Notes under the pieces: model-generated
Database searches by the model: none
What the model was told of the DNA's origin: nothing
What the model saw: only the letters and a program-made list of their open reading frames with translations
NCBI GenBank assembly: GCA_003138895.1
Contig: PLHJ01000005.1
Coordinates: forward strand, 113,086-177,085
DNA from: Acidimicrobiaceae bacterium
GTDB taxonomy: Bacteria > Actinomycetota > Acidimicrobiia > Acidimicrobiales > RAAP-2
Length of the DNA: 64,000 bases
Direction: 5' to 3'
Shown: positions 35,592 through 45,729 of the stretch, in pieces
How positions within the stretch are numbered: the first letter of the stretch is position 1
How the letters are laid out: each line of letters begins with the position of its first letter
Translations under genes and position numbers: made by a program

Positions 35592-37586
35592 CGCAGGCGG
35601 TCGCCATGAAGTGGCGACGGTTGCGGGTTCTGGTTCGCTGCTCAAGGTGTCGGGCAAACTCAGTGAACTGACCGTCTTTGTCCCTTTGGGGTGAACGGGT
35701 TCGCCAAAGGCTTCGTCGATCAACTTGGCGGCGTCTTCACCATCAATGGTTTCGTGTAGCAAAAGGGCGCTGGCGAGCGCTTCGAGACCACGTCGGTGTG
35801 TCGTAAGCACTTCAATCGCTCGTGCCTCTTGTTCGCGAAGAATACGTTCGGTCTCATCGTCAATGACTTGTGAGGTGTGATCTGAGTAGTCGCGCGTGTG
35901 CATCAAGTCTTCGCCCAGGAAAACCTGATTGTTGGAACCCCACGCCATCGGGCCGATTTCTTTTGACATGCCCCATTCCCGGACCATTCGTCGTGCAAGT
36001 TCGGTGTTGCGTTGGAGGTCGTCAGCTGCTCCTGTTGAGAGATCGCCGTAAATCAGTAGTTCAGCAACGCGCCCACCCATACGCATACACAGAGCGTCTT
36101 CGAGGTGTTCGCGAGACATGATGTGCTGATCCTCTTCGGGAAGCGTCATTGTCACGCCAAGGGCCATGCCACGCGGGATGATCGTAATTTTGTGTAGGGG
36201 ATCGGCCTTGTCGAGCACGTACGCCAATACGGCGTGTCCACTTTCGTGGTGAGCAATTCGAGCACGCTCTTCAGGGCGAAGGATCATCGTGTCGCGTTCT
36301 TGTCCCATGAGGACGCGGTCGCGTGCAGACTCGAAGTCCTCCATCGCAATTTTGTGGGCACCACGTCGCACCGCGTGCAGCGCTGATTCGTTCACGAGAT
36401 TGGCGAGGTCGGCGCCACTCATGCCCGGGGTTCCGCGCGCCACCATGGTCAGGTCGACGTTGGCGTCCAAAGGTTTATTCGTGGAATGAATCTTGAGAAT
36501 CGGAAGCCGTTCTTCAAGGTCCGGGAGCGGCACCACAATCTGTCGGTCAAAACGGCCGGGACGAAGCAGGGCCGGGTCTAAAACATCGGGTCGGTTCGTG
36601 GCGGCAATGAGAACAACACCCTCGGACGGATCGAAACCATCCATCTCAGAAAGCATTTGGTTAAGAGTTTGCTCACGCTCGTCGTGGCCACCTCCGACAC
36701 CAGCGCCGCGCTTTCGACCAATTGAGTCAATCTCGTCGATAAAGACAATCGCCGGCGCTTGCTTTCGGGCCGTGCTGAAGAGGTCACGGACTCGACTTGC
36801 TCCAACACCAACAAACATTTCCATGAAATCGGATCCGGAAACGGAGAAGAAGGGAACGCCTGCCTCTCCCGCTACTGCTCTCGCAAGCATGGTTTTTCCG
36901 GTGCCTGGAGGGCCAACGAGGAGGATTCCCTTGGGAATCAAGGCTCCGATTTCGGTATAGCGCCCAGGATGTTTCAAGAACTCGACGACTTCTGAAATCT
37001 CCTGTTTCACACCGAGATAACCGGCGACGTCGGCAAACGTTGTCTTTGGCCGATCCTGGTTGAACTGTTTTGCTTTCGAGCGAGTGACCGACATCATGCC
37101 GTTCATCTGACTTCGTGCTTGTCGACTGATGAGGTAGAAAAAGCCACCAAAGATGGCGATGTAAATGACGTACGGCAACCAGTTGAACGATGGGTTCGTA
37201 AACGTCACTTCAATGTTGTCGCTGCGAAGGGCGTCAACGGTGCTGGAAAGTACCGGATTCGGGCCGGCGACGGTATAAGAAGTGCCGCTAGCGAGTGATC
37301 CGGTAATTACGCCGGAGGAGTTTTGTATTACGGCGGAAACGACCTTGCCGTGCTTTGCGTCATTTAGGAATGTCGAATACGTCAGAGTTTTGACGTTGGT
37401 GTTCTTGAAAAGCGGCTGAATAATGAAGAGACCAAGAATGAACGCAATGACTAAGAACATGAGCATGCGTCGTCGGGGATCGGTGCCACCCGTGGCCGGA
37501 ACGGGTGCGTTCGGTCCACCGCTGTTTGGCGACTTAGGGTTCAGAAACTTCTTCCAGCTCGGTTGCTGGTCGGGAGGCATAGTCAT
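35577..37586 (-). CDS. ftsH: ATP-dependent zinc metalloprotease FtsH
   Basis: FtsH degrades membrane and short-lived cytoplasmic proteins as a hexamer. The 669-residue protein has two TM segments (about 38-58 and 140-158) around a small extracytoplasmic domain, an AAA module with [14 protein letters not shown] (Walker A), [11 protein letters not shown] (Walker B) and the second-region-of-homology [21 protein letters not shown], and a protease domain with HESGHA (zinc HExxH-type) plus the third ligand Asp in STGAADDL. It has an acidic, Pro-rich tail. A TAGATT hexamer lies 7 bases before the ATG, suggesting a leaderless transcript. Confidence 0.98.
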   Translation of the reverse strand: MTMPPDQQPSWKKFLNPKSPNSGGPNAPVPATGGTDPRRRMLMFLVIAFILGLFIIQPLFKNTNVKTLTYSTFLNDAKHGKVVSAVIQNSSGVITGSLASGTSYTVAGPNPVLSSTVDALRSDNIEVTFTNPSFNWLPYVIYIAIFGGFFYLISRQARSQMNGMMSVTRSKAKQFNQDRPKTTFADVAGYLGVKQEISEVVEFLKHPGRYTEIGALIPKGILLVGPPGTGKTMLARAVAGEAGVPFFSVSGSDFMEMFVGVGASRVRDLFSTARKQAPAIVFIDEIDSIGRKRGAGVGGGHDEREQTLNQMLSEMDGFDPSEGVVLIAATNRPDVLDPALLRPGRFDRQIVVPLPDLEERLPILKIHSTNKPLDANVDLTMVARGTPGMSGADLANLVNESALHAVRRGAHKIAMEDFESARDRVLMGQERDTMILRPEERARIAHHESGHAVLAYVLDKADPLHKITIIPRGMALGVTMTLPEEDQHIMSREHLEDALCMRMGGRVAELLIYGDLSTGAADDLQRNTELARRMVREWGMSKEIGPMAWGSNNQVFLGEDLMHTRDYSDHTSQVIDDETERILREQEARAIEVLTTHRRGLEALASALLLHETIDGEDAAKLIDEAFGEPVHPKGTKTVSSLSLPDTLSSEPEPATVATSWRPPALPSV

Positions 37587-37705
37587 TGCTAATAATCTAG
37601 GTGGCTTTTGTAACAGTGAAACCAGGGGCCCAAGCCAAAACTAAGCACTTGTTAGCCTTGGTTCTCGTGGCATCTTCCCTTTCGCACCCAACACCACCCG
37701 ACAAT

Positions 37706-38428
37706 ATGGAGCGTCGCGCCGGAATCTCGATTTTGGGAATATCTCTTGGTGGTTTCATAGTTGGACAAATAGCCGCACTTTTGCTTATTTCGTTGGCTGT
37801 GTCGGTCGCGAATTACCAAGGCACCGTTTCACATCTATCAAAACTCGCCGAACCTCCTTGGTGGTTCACAATGACCAGTCTGCTCGGCCTTTGGCTGGGC
37901 TTCGCCCTCGCCGTCTTGTTCATGCAAGTCAAGTTTCGAGTTTTTAGCGACGCTCACGTTTTTTACGTTCGCTGGAGTGATTTCTGGTTCATCGTGCTTG
38001 GCGTTGGTTTACAACTCGTCATTGGTCTTCTCTACAAACCATTTCATGTGGGAGGACTTAACAAGCCCGAAAATCGACTCTTTGGAAACGCGCATGGTTT
38101 TGAGTTTGCACTGTTGTGCGTGATGACGGGAATCTTCGCTCCCATCATGGAAGAACTGTTCTTCCGAGGTGCGTTGCTCAAGGGCTTACGTGGTCTGTTT
38201 TCGAGGCTGCAAGCGAACGTGGCAATCGTCAGCGCCGTCGTTCTTGATGCGGTGTTGTTCGCCGGCGCTCACGGTGAACTCGTGGAGTTTCCGGGTTTGG
38301 CCCTCGTTGGCATTGTGTTGGCGGTTATCTACGTACGAACACGTCGAATTGTTCCCTGCATACTTACGCACGCCGCCTTTAATGGCGTGGCCATTGTGGT
38401 GTTGATTTCGCAAAGACTCGGTCACTAG
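37706..38428 (+). CDS. CPBP-family intramembrane glutamic endopeptidase
   Basis: The 240-residue membrane protein has about six to seven TM segments and the CPBP (Abi, Rce1-like) motifs: EELFFRGALL (EExxxR), FAGAHG (FxxxH) and HAAFNGVAI (HxxxN). Family members cut prenylated or other membrane substrates or act in bacteriocin immunity. The ATG of MERRAGISILG is used; the ORF-track start at 37601 adds a stretch unlike the family and overlaps the divergent ftsH promoter. The next gene starts on its last base. Confidence 0.88.
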   Translation: MERRAGISILGISLGGFIVGQIAALLLISLAVSVANYQGTVSHLSKLAEPPWWFTMTSLLGLWLGFALAVLFMQVKFRVFSDAHVFYVRWSDFWFIVLGVGLQLVIGLLYKPFHVGGLNKPENRLFGNAHGFEFALLCVMTGIFAPIMEELFFRGALLKGLRGLFSRLQANVAIVSAVVLDAVLFAGAHGELVEFPGLALVGIVLAVIYVRTRRIVPCILTHAAFNGVAIVVLISQRLGH

Positions 38429-40818
38429 TGCTCCGTCGAACTCGACTCAAAATGACGCCCGAACGTTGGGCCGAATTGTTGGTTGTCGCCGGAGTTATCT
38501 GGGTGGTCTTATGGCAGTTGCACCCCTCGCTTCTGTTTTCTTCGACAACAATCACCGGGGGCGACACCGGAGCACACCTAGCGACCGCCGCGTATCTTCG
38601 AACAAGCATCTTCCACCTGAATGTCACGCCGTGGTACCCAGGATGGTTCGCGGGGATGCCGTCGTATTCGTATTACTTCGTGTTACCCGACGCGCTCGCG
38701 GCGCTCGGAAGTTACGTCATTGGCTTCGCCGTGGCGTTCAAGTTGGCCACCATTCTTGGCTCTTTGTTTTTGCCAATTTCAGCGTTCACGATGGCCCGAC
38801 TCTTTGGCGCGCGTCGACCCATTCCGGCCGCGTGCGCTGCGGCCACGTTGCCCTTTTTGTTTGACGGATCTTTCACCATTGACGGGGGCAATCTTTTTTC
38901 CACGATGGCGGGGGAATACGCCTTCTCGCTGAGTTTGTCGCTCGCGCTCATCACGCTAGGTCTTTTTGCACGGGGGATTCGAACGGGCAAAGGTTTGTGG
39001 CTCTCCGCGATATCGCTGTCGCTCACGTTGGCGGCGCACTTATTGCCGTGGCTCTTTGCCCTCGTGGGGATTGCCCTGTTGCTGGTTCTTGAACTCATTG
39101 GTCGAAACGGAGCATTCGACGCCGATCGTCCACATTTTCTTCGCGGCGATAATAAACGGGCGCTCCGGTTCGTAACGTTGGGTGGCGCTATTTCACTCGC
39201 GTTGTCGGCGTGGTGGTTGTTGCCCTTCGTCACTACCCAAAATCTCACGAACTCAATGAATTACTCGAATGACCCCGTGAACTCTGTCGCGCTGGTCTTT
39301 TCGAAATTGGGTTGGACCAGTGGTCTTGGTGCCTGGGGTGGTGATCGATGGGTCATCATCTTGGCGCTCTTGGCGCTCATTGTCTCGTACGGGGTTCGTG
39401 ATCGATTGGGTATCACCCTCACGACGATGGCGGCTCTATCGGCGCTGGCGTTTGTTCTTGATCCGCAGAGTTCTCTCTGGAACGAACGACTGGTTCCATT
39501 CTGGTTCATCACGATCTATCTCAGTGCTGGTTGGTTTGTGGGTTACGTGTTGTTGCGCTGGATTAACCGGCGCCCACGACCAATCGTGGTGCGCGATCAC
39601 ACCGACGAACTCGACGACGAAGACCACGAGCTCTTTGTTGGTGACGTCTATGACTGGGACAACCACGAGACACCCGAAGCGCTCGCGAAGCGACGAACGT
39701 CGAGGACAGTATTTGCGACGTACGCCGCGGGCGTCTTGGCTTTGGTTATGACCGTGCCGCCGATGATTAGCTGGTTGAGTTCGCCGTTGCACGTGCACGT
39801 CGGCTCCAATCAAGTGCGCAACTGGTCGGCCTACAACTACGAGGGCTACCAAAAGCAAGCGGCCTGGCCCGAGTACAACAATTTGATTGACACCATGGAG
39901 CGCGTCGCCAAGCACTACGGCTGTGGAAGAGCCATGTGGGAATACAACGCTAACGAGGGACGCTTTGGCACTCCCGAGGCCCTCATGCTCCTTCCTTATT
40001 GGACCAACAATTGCGTTGCGTCAATGGAGGGCCTGTTTTTTGAATCATCGGCCACCACGCCGTATCACTTCTTAGATCAAGCAGAACTCAGCGCCGCCCC
40101 GAGTGATCCTCAAGTGGGTCTTCCCTATGGTCCACTCAACGTCGCTCTCGGTGTTCAGCATCTGCAACAACTGGGAGTTCGTTACTACATTGCCTATTCG
40201 CCCAGCGTCGTGGCTCAGGCGAACGCTGATCCCCAACTGCAGTACCTCACGTCAACAATTCATTGGCCGTCGCCCGGTGTGACGTGGCGCATCTACCTCG
40301 TTCGAAATAGTCCGCTAGTGCAAGGGCTCACCACGTTGCCCAACGTTGTTTCGAATATCAACGGGCGTGTTTCGTGGTTGGACGCGAATACCAAGTGGTG
40401 GCTAAGTCCCAAGGACTGGGGCACGGTGCTCGCCGCCAGTGGACCGGCGGCTTGGCCCCACGTGTCGAGTTCCTCAAAGGTGTTGAAAGAAGCGGTGTCG
40501 CCAGTCACGGTTTCCAAGATAAAGATGATGAATCAGAGTCTTACGTTCCACGTGAACCGCGTCGGTATTCCGGTCGTAGTAAAGATTTCGTATTACCCGA
40601 GGTGGAAAGTAACCGGGGGAACGGGGCCCTACCGAGTGAGCCCGAACCTGATGGTCGTCGTGCCAACGTCCAAGAACGTGACGCTGGTCTACGGCGCCAC
40701 GACGGCAGTGCGCGTGGGCAACTACGTCACCGACGTCATGGCGTTAACGGGTTTGCTCCTTGGCGTGACGGCGCTTCGCCGACGTCGAAAAGAGCCTGTG
40801 TACAATGACGCGTCGTGA
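38428..40818 (+). CDS. Large polytopic membrane protein (PTPS-related/YfhO-like)
   Basis: The 796-residue protein has about 11 TM segments in the first 350 residues and more around 430 and at the C-terminus, with a large extracytoplasmic region (about 455-750). GGDTGAHLATAAYLR and WYPGWFAGMPSYSYYFVLP near residues 45-90 are the pattern of the membrane family annotated as 6-pyruvoyl-tetrahydropterin synthase-related, which looks like a GT-C glycosyltransferase (the Asp in GGD being the catalytic candidate). It may move a sugar from a lipid carrier. The GTG start shares one base with the CPBP stop. Confidence 0.75.
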   Translation: MLRRTRLKMTPERWAELLVVAGVIWVVLWQLHPSLLFSSTTITGGDTGAHLATAAYLRTSIFHLNVTPWYPGWFAGMPSYSYYFVLPDALAALGSYVIGFAVAFKLATILGSLFLPISAFTMARLFGARRPIPAACAAATLPFLFDGSFTIDGGNLFSTMAGEYAFSLSLSLALITLGLFARGIRTGKGLWLSAISLSLTLAAHLLPWLFALVGIALLLVLELIGRNGAFDADRPHFLRGDNKRALRFVTLGGAISLALSAWWLLPFVTTQNLTNSMNYSNDPVNSVALVFSKLGWTSGLGAWGGDRWVIILALLALIVSYGVRDRLGITLTTMAALSALAFVLDPQSSLWNERLVPFWFITIYLSAGWFVGYVLLRWINRRPRPIVVRDHTDELDDEDHELFVGDVYDWDNHETPEALAKRRTSRTVFATYAAGVLALVMTVPPMISWLSSPLHVHVGSNQVRNWSAYNYEGYQKQAAWPEYNNLIDTMERVAKHYGCGRAMWEYNANEGRFGTPEALMLLPYWTNNCVASMEGLFFESSATTPYHFLDQAELSAAPSDPQVGLPYGPLNVALGVQHLQQLGVRYYIAYSPSVVAQANADPQLQYLTSTIHWPSPGVTWRIYLVRNSPLVQGLTTLPNVVSNINGRVSWLDANTKWWLSPKDWGTVLAASGPAAWPHVSSSSKVLKEAVSPVTVSKIKMMNQSLTFHVNRVGIPVVVKISYYPRWKVTGGTGPYRVSPNLMVVVPTSKNVTLVYGATTAVRVGNYVTDVMALTGLLLGVTALRRRRKEPVYNDAS

Positions 40819-40852
40819 TTATCGCGACGATCTGAACAATTGAAGGGGCCTC

Positions 40853-41089
40853 GTGGCACTCGAACCATTTCTGCTCGGCGTGTTGATTGACCCTGTGGAC
40901 CGCGAATCGCTGCTCTATATCGAAGATGCGTCGATTTTGTATAACCCGCGAAACCGCTTGGTCTATGAAGTACGAGGCTCGATACCCGTGCTGCTACCGG
41001 GCGACGCACGAACTGCGAGTGACGAAGAACACGCAACGTTCACGTCAGACAAATCCGCTGTTGAGACTGGAAAGTCTCCCACGCTCTAA
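40853..41089 (+). CDS. Trm112/UPF0434-like small protein lacking the zinc cysteines
   Basis: The 78-residue protein follows the Trm112 fold: a start like LLGVLIDPVDRESLLYIED, then NRLVYEVRGSIPVLLPGDAR, matching the family's YPIxDGIPxxLxxEAR segment. The CPxC cysteines of metal-binding members are replaced (DPVDRES), as in many bacterial UPF0434 proteins. Trm112 proteins act as partners that stabilise methyltransferases; no partner is evident here. AAGGGG precedes the GTG start. Confidence 0.85.
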   Translation: MALEPFLLGVLIDPVDRESLLYIEDASILYNPRNRLVYEVRGSIPVLLPGDARTASDEEHATFTSDKSAVETGKSPTL

Positions 41090-41106
41090 ATCTCGGCGGT
41101 TGCTTC

Positions 41107-42315
41107 TTAGTTGAGTCGCTCGACAATCATGGACATTCCTTGTCCACCACCGACGCACATTGATTCCATGCCGAAGGTCTTGTCGTCGTCTTCCAAAGCG
41201 TTGAGCAATGTCGTCATGATGCGAGCACCGGTCATTCCAAAGGGGTGTCCGAGCGCAATGCCGCCACCCTTGACGTTCAATTTGTCCCACGAGATGCCCA
41301 GGTGCTTGGCACTGGGAATAACTTGGGCGGCGAAGGCCTCGTTGATTTCGACGAGGTCAATGTCGTCAATGCTCAAATCGGCGCGGCGAAGCGCTTGGCG
41401 ACACGCCTCGATGGGTCCGAGTCCCATGATTTCGGGGTTAAGACCACTCACGCCGCTTGACACAATGCGTGCCAGAGGTGTGATGCCCAACTCTTTGGCC
41501 TTGGTGTCACTCATCACAATTACGGCTGCGGCGCCGTCGTTCAGCGGGCAAGCGTTACCGGCGGTGACTTTGCCACCTTCACGGAAAACTGGCTGTAGCT
41601 GCGAAAGCTTTTCGACGGTAGTTCCGGCTCGCGGACCATCATCCTTTTTTACGACGGTGCCGTCGGGGAGTGTTACCGGAATAATCTCTCGCTCGAAGAA
41701 ACCGTTTTCCTGGCTTGCTACGGCACGAGCCTGCGACAACGCTGCGAACTCATCCATCTCTTCTCGCGAGACATTCTCGAACTCGGCAACGTTCTCAGCG
41801 GTTTGTCCCATGGCAATGTAAATGTCGGGCAGCCCGGGCTGGGGCGTCCAAGGATCGCCAGCCTTTTCGGAACGCGACGCCGTGCGGGCGAGTGCGTCAC
41901 TAAATAGCGGGTTCATTGCCTTGCCACTATCGGAAGCGCCGGAGGCGAACCTCGAGACCGTCTCGACACCGGCGGCGATAAAGACATCACCTTCGCCAGC
42001 CTTGATGGCGTGGGCCGCCATGCGGATGGTCTGCAGTGAAGAAGAACAGTATCGATTCACTGTGACGCCGGGCACATCACTTAGTCCGGCCAACACGGCC
42101 ACCACGCGAGCAATGTTGAAACCCGATTCACCAGCGGGCTGTCCACAACCAAGAATGAGGTCTTCCACACTCTGAGGGTTCAACTGGGGAACCTTCGAAA
42201 GCACTTCAGTGACGACAAGTGCGGTGAGGTCGTCGGGTCGCATGTCGACAAGTGATCCCTTGAACGCGCGACCAATGGGTGTGCGTCCAGTAGCGACGAT
42301 GACGGCTTCGGGCAT
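41107..42315 (-). CDS. Acetyl-CoA C-acyltransferase (thiolase)
   Basis: Thiolases cleave 3-ketoacyl-CoA with CoA, or condense acetyl-CoA. The 402-residue protein has the three catalytic motifs: VNRYCSSSLQTI (nucleophilic Cys near residue 88), GGGIALGHPFGMTGAR (His) and CVGGGQGMSMI (second Cys). The N-terminus AVIVATGRTPIGRAFKGSL is typical. It is probably degradative, given the acyl-CoA ligase, dehydrogenase and hydratase genes further along. AGGAGGA precedes the ATG, and a palindrome GTTACT-N4-AGTAAC sits just upstream. Confidence 0.95.
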   Translation of the reverse strand: MPEAVIVATGRTPIGRAFKGSLVDMRPDDLTALVVTEVLSKVPQLNPQSVEDLILGCGQPAGESGFNIARVVAVLAGLSDVPGVTVNRYCSSSLQTIRMAAHAIKAGEGDVFIAAGVETVSRFASGASDSGKAMNPLFSDALARTASRSEKAGDPWTPQPGLPDIYIAMGQTAENVAEFENVSREEMDEFAALSQARAVASQENGFFEREIIPVTLPDGTVVKKDDGPRAGTTVEKLSQLQPVFREGGKVTAGNACPLNDGAAAVIVMSDTKAKELGITPLARIVSSGVSGLNPEIMGLGPIEACRQALRRADLSIDDIDLVEINEAFAAQVIPSAKHLGISWDKLNVKGGGIALGHPFGMTGARIMTTLLNALEDDDKTFGMESMCVGGGQGMSMIVERLN

Positions 42316-42329
42316 GATTCCTCCTCATT

Positions 42330-42345
42330 GTTACTCAGAAGTAAC
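42330..42345. promoter_or_regulatory. Palindrome GTTACT-N4-AGTAAC upstream of the thiolase
   Basis: A perfect 6-base inverted repeat with a 4-base spacer lies 15-30 bases before the thiolase ATG. TTACT-N4-AGTAA palindromes are typical operators of TetR-family repressors of fatty-acid genes in Actinobacteria. The same half-sites recur before the acyl-CoA ligase (47343-47362). Confidence 0.6.
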
Positions 42346-42385
42346 TCTGGCGAGCATAGCCAGCGGGCGCACCCGCGGGTGAAAA

Positions 42386-43513
42386 CTACGAGAGCACGTG
42401 AAACCAGGTTTGAGCGAGCAAACCCACCAGCGCGCCACCAGCCAAAACCCACGTCGTGGACACGTGACGACGCCAAAAAAGCACGACGACCGAAACAGCC
42501 ATTACCCCGATTTGCCAAGGGGCGTGGCTGTTACTCGCGAGAACGCCGGCCGAAGCCAAAATGGCACCCGCGGCCGCGGGACCCGCACCGTTAAGAAATG
42601 ATCTAGCCGTTGGGTGGCGACGAAGCGCAGTGACGTGTCGGGCACCGAAAGCGAGGATGACAAACGACGGAGCAAACGCAACGAGAGCGGCCATGATGCC
42701 GCCAGCCCATCCAGCGGCGGCGTAACCCACAGCGGCAACGGTGGCAACAACTGGACCGGGAGTGATTTGACCAATGGCGACGGCAGTCAAAAAAGCCTGA
42801 CCGGTCATCCAGTGATGAGCCCCGACGGCGCTCGAACGCATCATTGGCACTATGACGAATCCACCGCCGAAGCTCAGTAGACCAACCTTTAGAGCCATGG
42901 CCATGAGAGACGACTTGGTTGCACCGAGACCGAAAAATCCCGCCAACTTCGATACGGTGTTTTGATCCCAGAGAATCTCAGCGAGACCACAAGCAATCAT
43001 GGCCACAGGGAGAAATGCCGGCGCGACTGCGCACGTGGCACCACCAACGACGATGTACGTCACCGTGCGCGCACGAGGAGTCGTCAAGTTCGAGCGCTGC
43101 AGGTAACCACGCGAAATTTCCCAACCTGCGCGCAACGCAATGGGTGCAATCACGGCGCCCGCGCCGAGCGCCGTTGCTTCCAAGAGACGGGGTTCGTGGC
43201 TTGAGAGCAAGAAGGTGGAAAGAATCAACACCAATAGCACCGCAGGACTAATAAAGCACAGCGCTGCTCCACACAGGCCCAAAAATCCGCGAAGACGCCA
43301 ACCCAGCCACATCGCGAGTTGGGTAGAAGCGGGACCGGGAAGAAGCGATACTGCCGCAAACGCGTCACTGAATTCTGCGTCGGCCACCGCACCTGTCGTG
43401 ACCCACTGTTGGCGCATGATCAACACGTGGGCCGGTGGGCCACCAAAACCGAGAAAGCCCAGACGGAGAAATCGCTGAAAAAATAGACCCCACGGTGGCT
43501 CATTCACAGTCAC
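42386..43513 (-). CDS. chrA: ChrA-family chromate transporter
   Basis: The 375-residue membrane protein has two CHR domains, each beginning with a Gly/Phe-rich helix: FLRLGFLGFGGPPAHV with VSLLPGPASTQLAMWLG in the first half, and KVGLLSFGGGFVIVPMM with AIGQITPGPVVATVAAVGY in the second. About ten hydrophobic segments are visible. Members export chromate, but the family is broad, so the natural substrate may be another oxyanion. It is transcribed alone, divergent from the acyltransferase gene. Confidence 0.92.
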   Translation of the reverse strand: MTVNEPPWGLFFQRFLRLGFLGFGGPPAHVLIMRQQWVTTGAVADAEFSDAFAAVSLLPGPASTQLAMWLGWRLRGFLGLCGAALCFISPAVLLVLILSTFLLSSHEPRLLEATALGAGAVIAPIALRAGWEISRGYLQRSNLTTPRARTVTYIVVGGATCAVAPAFLPVAMIACGLAEILWDQNTVSKLAGFFGLGATKSSLMAMALKVGLLSFGGGFVIVPMMRSSAVGAHHWMTGQAFLTAVAIGQITPGPVVATVAAVGYAAAGWAGGIMAALVAFAPSFVILAFGARHVTALRRHPTARSFLNGAGPAAAGAILASAGVLASNSHAPWQIGVMAVSVVVLFWRRHVSTTWVLAGGALVGLLAQTWFHVLS

Positions 43514-43587
43514 GCGCTGAGCCTAAGCAATACGGTGCCGATGCGTCGTGCAATTCAAACCTAAGATTTCTCTGGTCCCACGACTAG

Positions 43588-45729
43588 ATGAGGTTTATGA
43601 GTACAGAGTTCGAAGAGTCGGTGACACCGGATTTTCGACTCGACGTTCAAGGACTCCGAGCCATTGCCGTCGGCCTCGTTATCCTGTACCACTTCAATTT
43701 GTTGGGATTCAATGGCGGCTACGTGGGCGTTGACGTCTTCTTTGTGATCTCGGGCTTCGTCATTGCGGGTGTTCTACTGCGCGATACCGCCAAGCACGGA
43801 CGTCCGTCGTTGCTGCAGTTCTACGCGCGCCGAGCTCGTCGCATTATTCCCGCGTCAACAACGGTGCTCGTCACTACGGTGGTCGCTTCGTATTTACTAT
43901 TTGGTCGATACGCCACGGCCGCGGTGGCGAACGACGCGCGAGCCGCTGCACTTTTTGTGGCGAATTATCACTTCGCGTGGGAAGGGACGAATTACTTTGC
44001 TTCCCAACAAGCCCCATCGGCATTGCTGCACTTCTGGTCTTTGGCTGTTGAAGAACAGTTCTATTTTGTTATCCCGGCACTGGTGCTGTTGGTCGCAACG
44101 GTGTCAAGGAATTTTCGGAGGCATCTCGCTCTCGTCGTCACCGTGATTGTCGTGGCGTCGCTTGTTTGGTCGTACCTCTCGACTAACAACGATCCCATTA
44201 CCGCCTACTACTCAATTCTCACACGCGCCTGGGAGCTTGGCGTTGGCATACTCGTCGCGCTCGCCGTACGACGACTTTCAACTCTTCGCGCATCAGTTGC
44301 CGCCACTGCTACGTGGTTAGGTGTTGGACTCATACTGGCGGCCGCCTGGGGATTTAGTGGAACGACGGTGTATCCCGGTCTCGCCGCAGTTGTTCCCGTG
44401 GCGGGAGCGGCTCTCGTTATTTTGGGAGGAGCCGCCCGACCGCGAATGGGCGCCAGCTCCGTGTTGTCGACACGATCCTTTGTCTACGTCGGCGACCTTT
44501 CGTATTCTTTATACCTCTGGCACTTTCCAGTTATTGCACTCGCCGCCCAGCGTCAGTCCACACCTCTTTCCTTAGCGACACGACTGGTGTGCCTCGTTAT
44601 TGCCGTCGTGCTCTCACTCGTTAGTTTTTACGTTGTGGAACGACCTTTTCGAAGTGCTCGGCTCCTGCGCAAACGCTCGAGCGCTGCGCTCGGTGTCGGC
44701 GCCGTTGGTATTTCTCTTTCGCTGCTCGTTGCCACTGTTGCTCTTCCTTCAGCGGGAGGGTCTGCCACGACGGTCGCGGGACACCCCGCGCTCGCGCAAC
44801 TGGAACAACAAGTCGAGAGCGCCACCGCTGCCACGAGTCTGCCGTCGTCGACATTCCCAGCGCTGTCACTCAATCTTGATGCGACGACGTTTTCTATTCC
44901 CTCGATGATCGCAAATTGTTCGCCACCGAGCGCAGGTTATGTGGTTCCCGCCTGTGCGTACGGCGACACGTCAAGCAACAAGACGGTCGTGCTCTACGGT
45001 AATTCGCAAGCCCAGATGTGGGCCCCGGCACTTGATTGGCTCGGAAAGAGAGATCACTTCAAGGTCGTGCCCATTATGAAAGCCGCGTGTGGTGTATTTA
45101 TTGACAGGGGCTACGTGGGACCGAACGGTCAAGTCGGAACGCTTTGTCTGCATTTTGCGCAATGGTCGACGCAGAAAATCAACGCACTGCAACCGGCACT
45201 TGTCATCATTGCGACAACGCCGGGCGAACAACTAAAGCCCGGCGCAAGCGCTTCGCAACTTGGTCCCAACGGCCGTTTGCCGGCAAGTTCGACGGAACAA
45301 ATCGGTGTGCAACGTATGACGAAGGATTACCAAAAATTCCTCGCGGGCTTACATCTGGCAAAGAAATCGGTCGTGATGCTCAGCAACATTCCTATCCCTG
45401 CGCACCCGTCGAACGCTCTCGCGTACCCGAACGAATGCCTCTTAGAACATCCGCACGCTATTCAACAATGTTCGTCACCCCAGTCAGGTGTCGACACGAG
45501 TGAATGGCACCAAGCCTTAGTGGCCGCGACTGCGGCGACCAGCACGGCATTGATTGACGTCGATCCATTGCTTTGTTCGAAAGGTATGTGCCCCACGATT
45601 GTTGACCGAATTTTGGTGCACTTCGATACGGATCATTTGTCGGGTCCGTACACGCTGTACGCTGCGTTCGCCTTTGGTCAACTACTCGCGGGCTACCTGC
45701 CCAGTGCCGACTACTCAGCGGCTTTGTAG
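43588..45729 (+). CDS. OafA-type membrane acyltransferase with C-terminal SGNH domain
   Basis: The 713-residue protein combines an acyltransferase-3 membrane domain (about 1-365; DVQGLRAIAVGLVILYHF, DVFFVISGFVIAGVL, FYARRARRIIP, HFWSLAVEEQFYFVIPALVLL with the essential His) and an extracytoplasmic SGNH hydrolase-like domain (about 400-700; VVLYGNSQAQMW and FDTDHLSGPYTLYAA). The first SGNH block reads GNSQ rather than GDSH, keeping the Ser. Such proteins acetylate or acylate cell-surface glycans. An internal ATG at 43597 is an alternative start. The 3' end overlaps the convergent CoA-ligase gene by 15 bases. Confidence 0.93.
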   Translation: MRFMSTEFEESVTPDFRLDVQGLRAIAVGLVILYHFNLLGFNGGYVGVDVFFVISGFVIAGVLLRDTAKHGRPSLLQFYARRARRIIPASTTVLVTTVVASYLLFGRYATAAVANDARAAALFVANYHFAWEGTNYFASQQAPSALLHFWSLAVEEQFYFVIPALVLLVATVSRNFRRHLALVVTVIVVASLVWSYLSTNNDPITAYYSILTRAWELGVGILVALAVRRLSTLRASVAATATWLGVGLILAAAWGFSGTTVYPGLAAVVPVAGAALVILGGAARPRMGASSVLSTRSFVYVGDLSYSLYLWHFPVIALAAQRQSTPLSLATRLVCLVIAVVLSLVSFYVVERPFRSARLLRKRSSAALGVGAVGISLSLLVATVALPSAGGSATTVAGHPALAQLEQQVESATAATSLPSSTFPALSLNLDATTFSIPSMIANCSPPSAGYVVPACAYGDTSSNKTVVLYGNSQAQMWAPALDWLGKRDHFKVVPIMKAACGVFIDRGYVGPNGQVGTLCLHFAQWSTQKINALQPALVIIATTPGEQLKPGASASQLGPNGRLPASSTEQIGVQRMTKDYQKFLAGLHLAKKSVVMLSNIPIPAHPSNALAYPNECLLEHPHAIQQCSSPQSGVDTSEWHQALVAATAATSTALIDVDPLLCSKGMCPTIVDRILVHFDTDHLSGPYTLYAAFAFGQLLAGYLPSADYSAAL

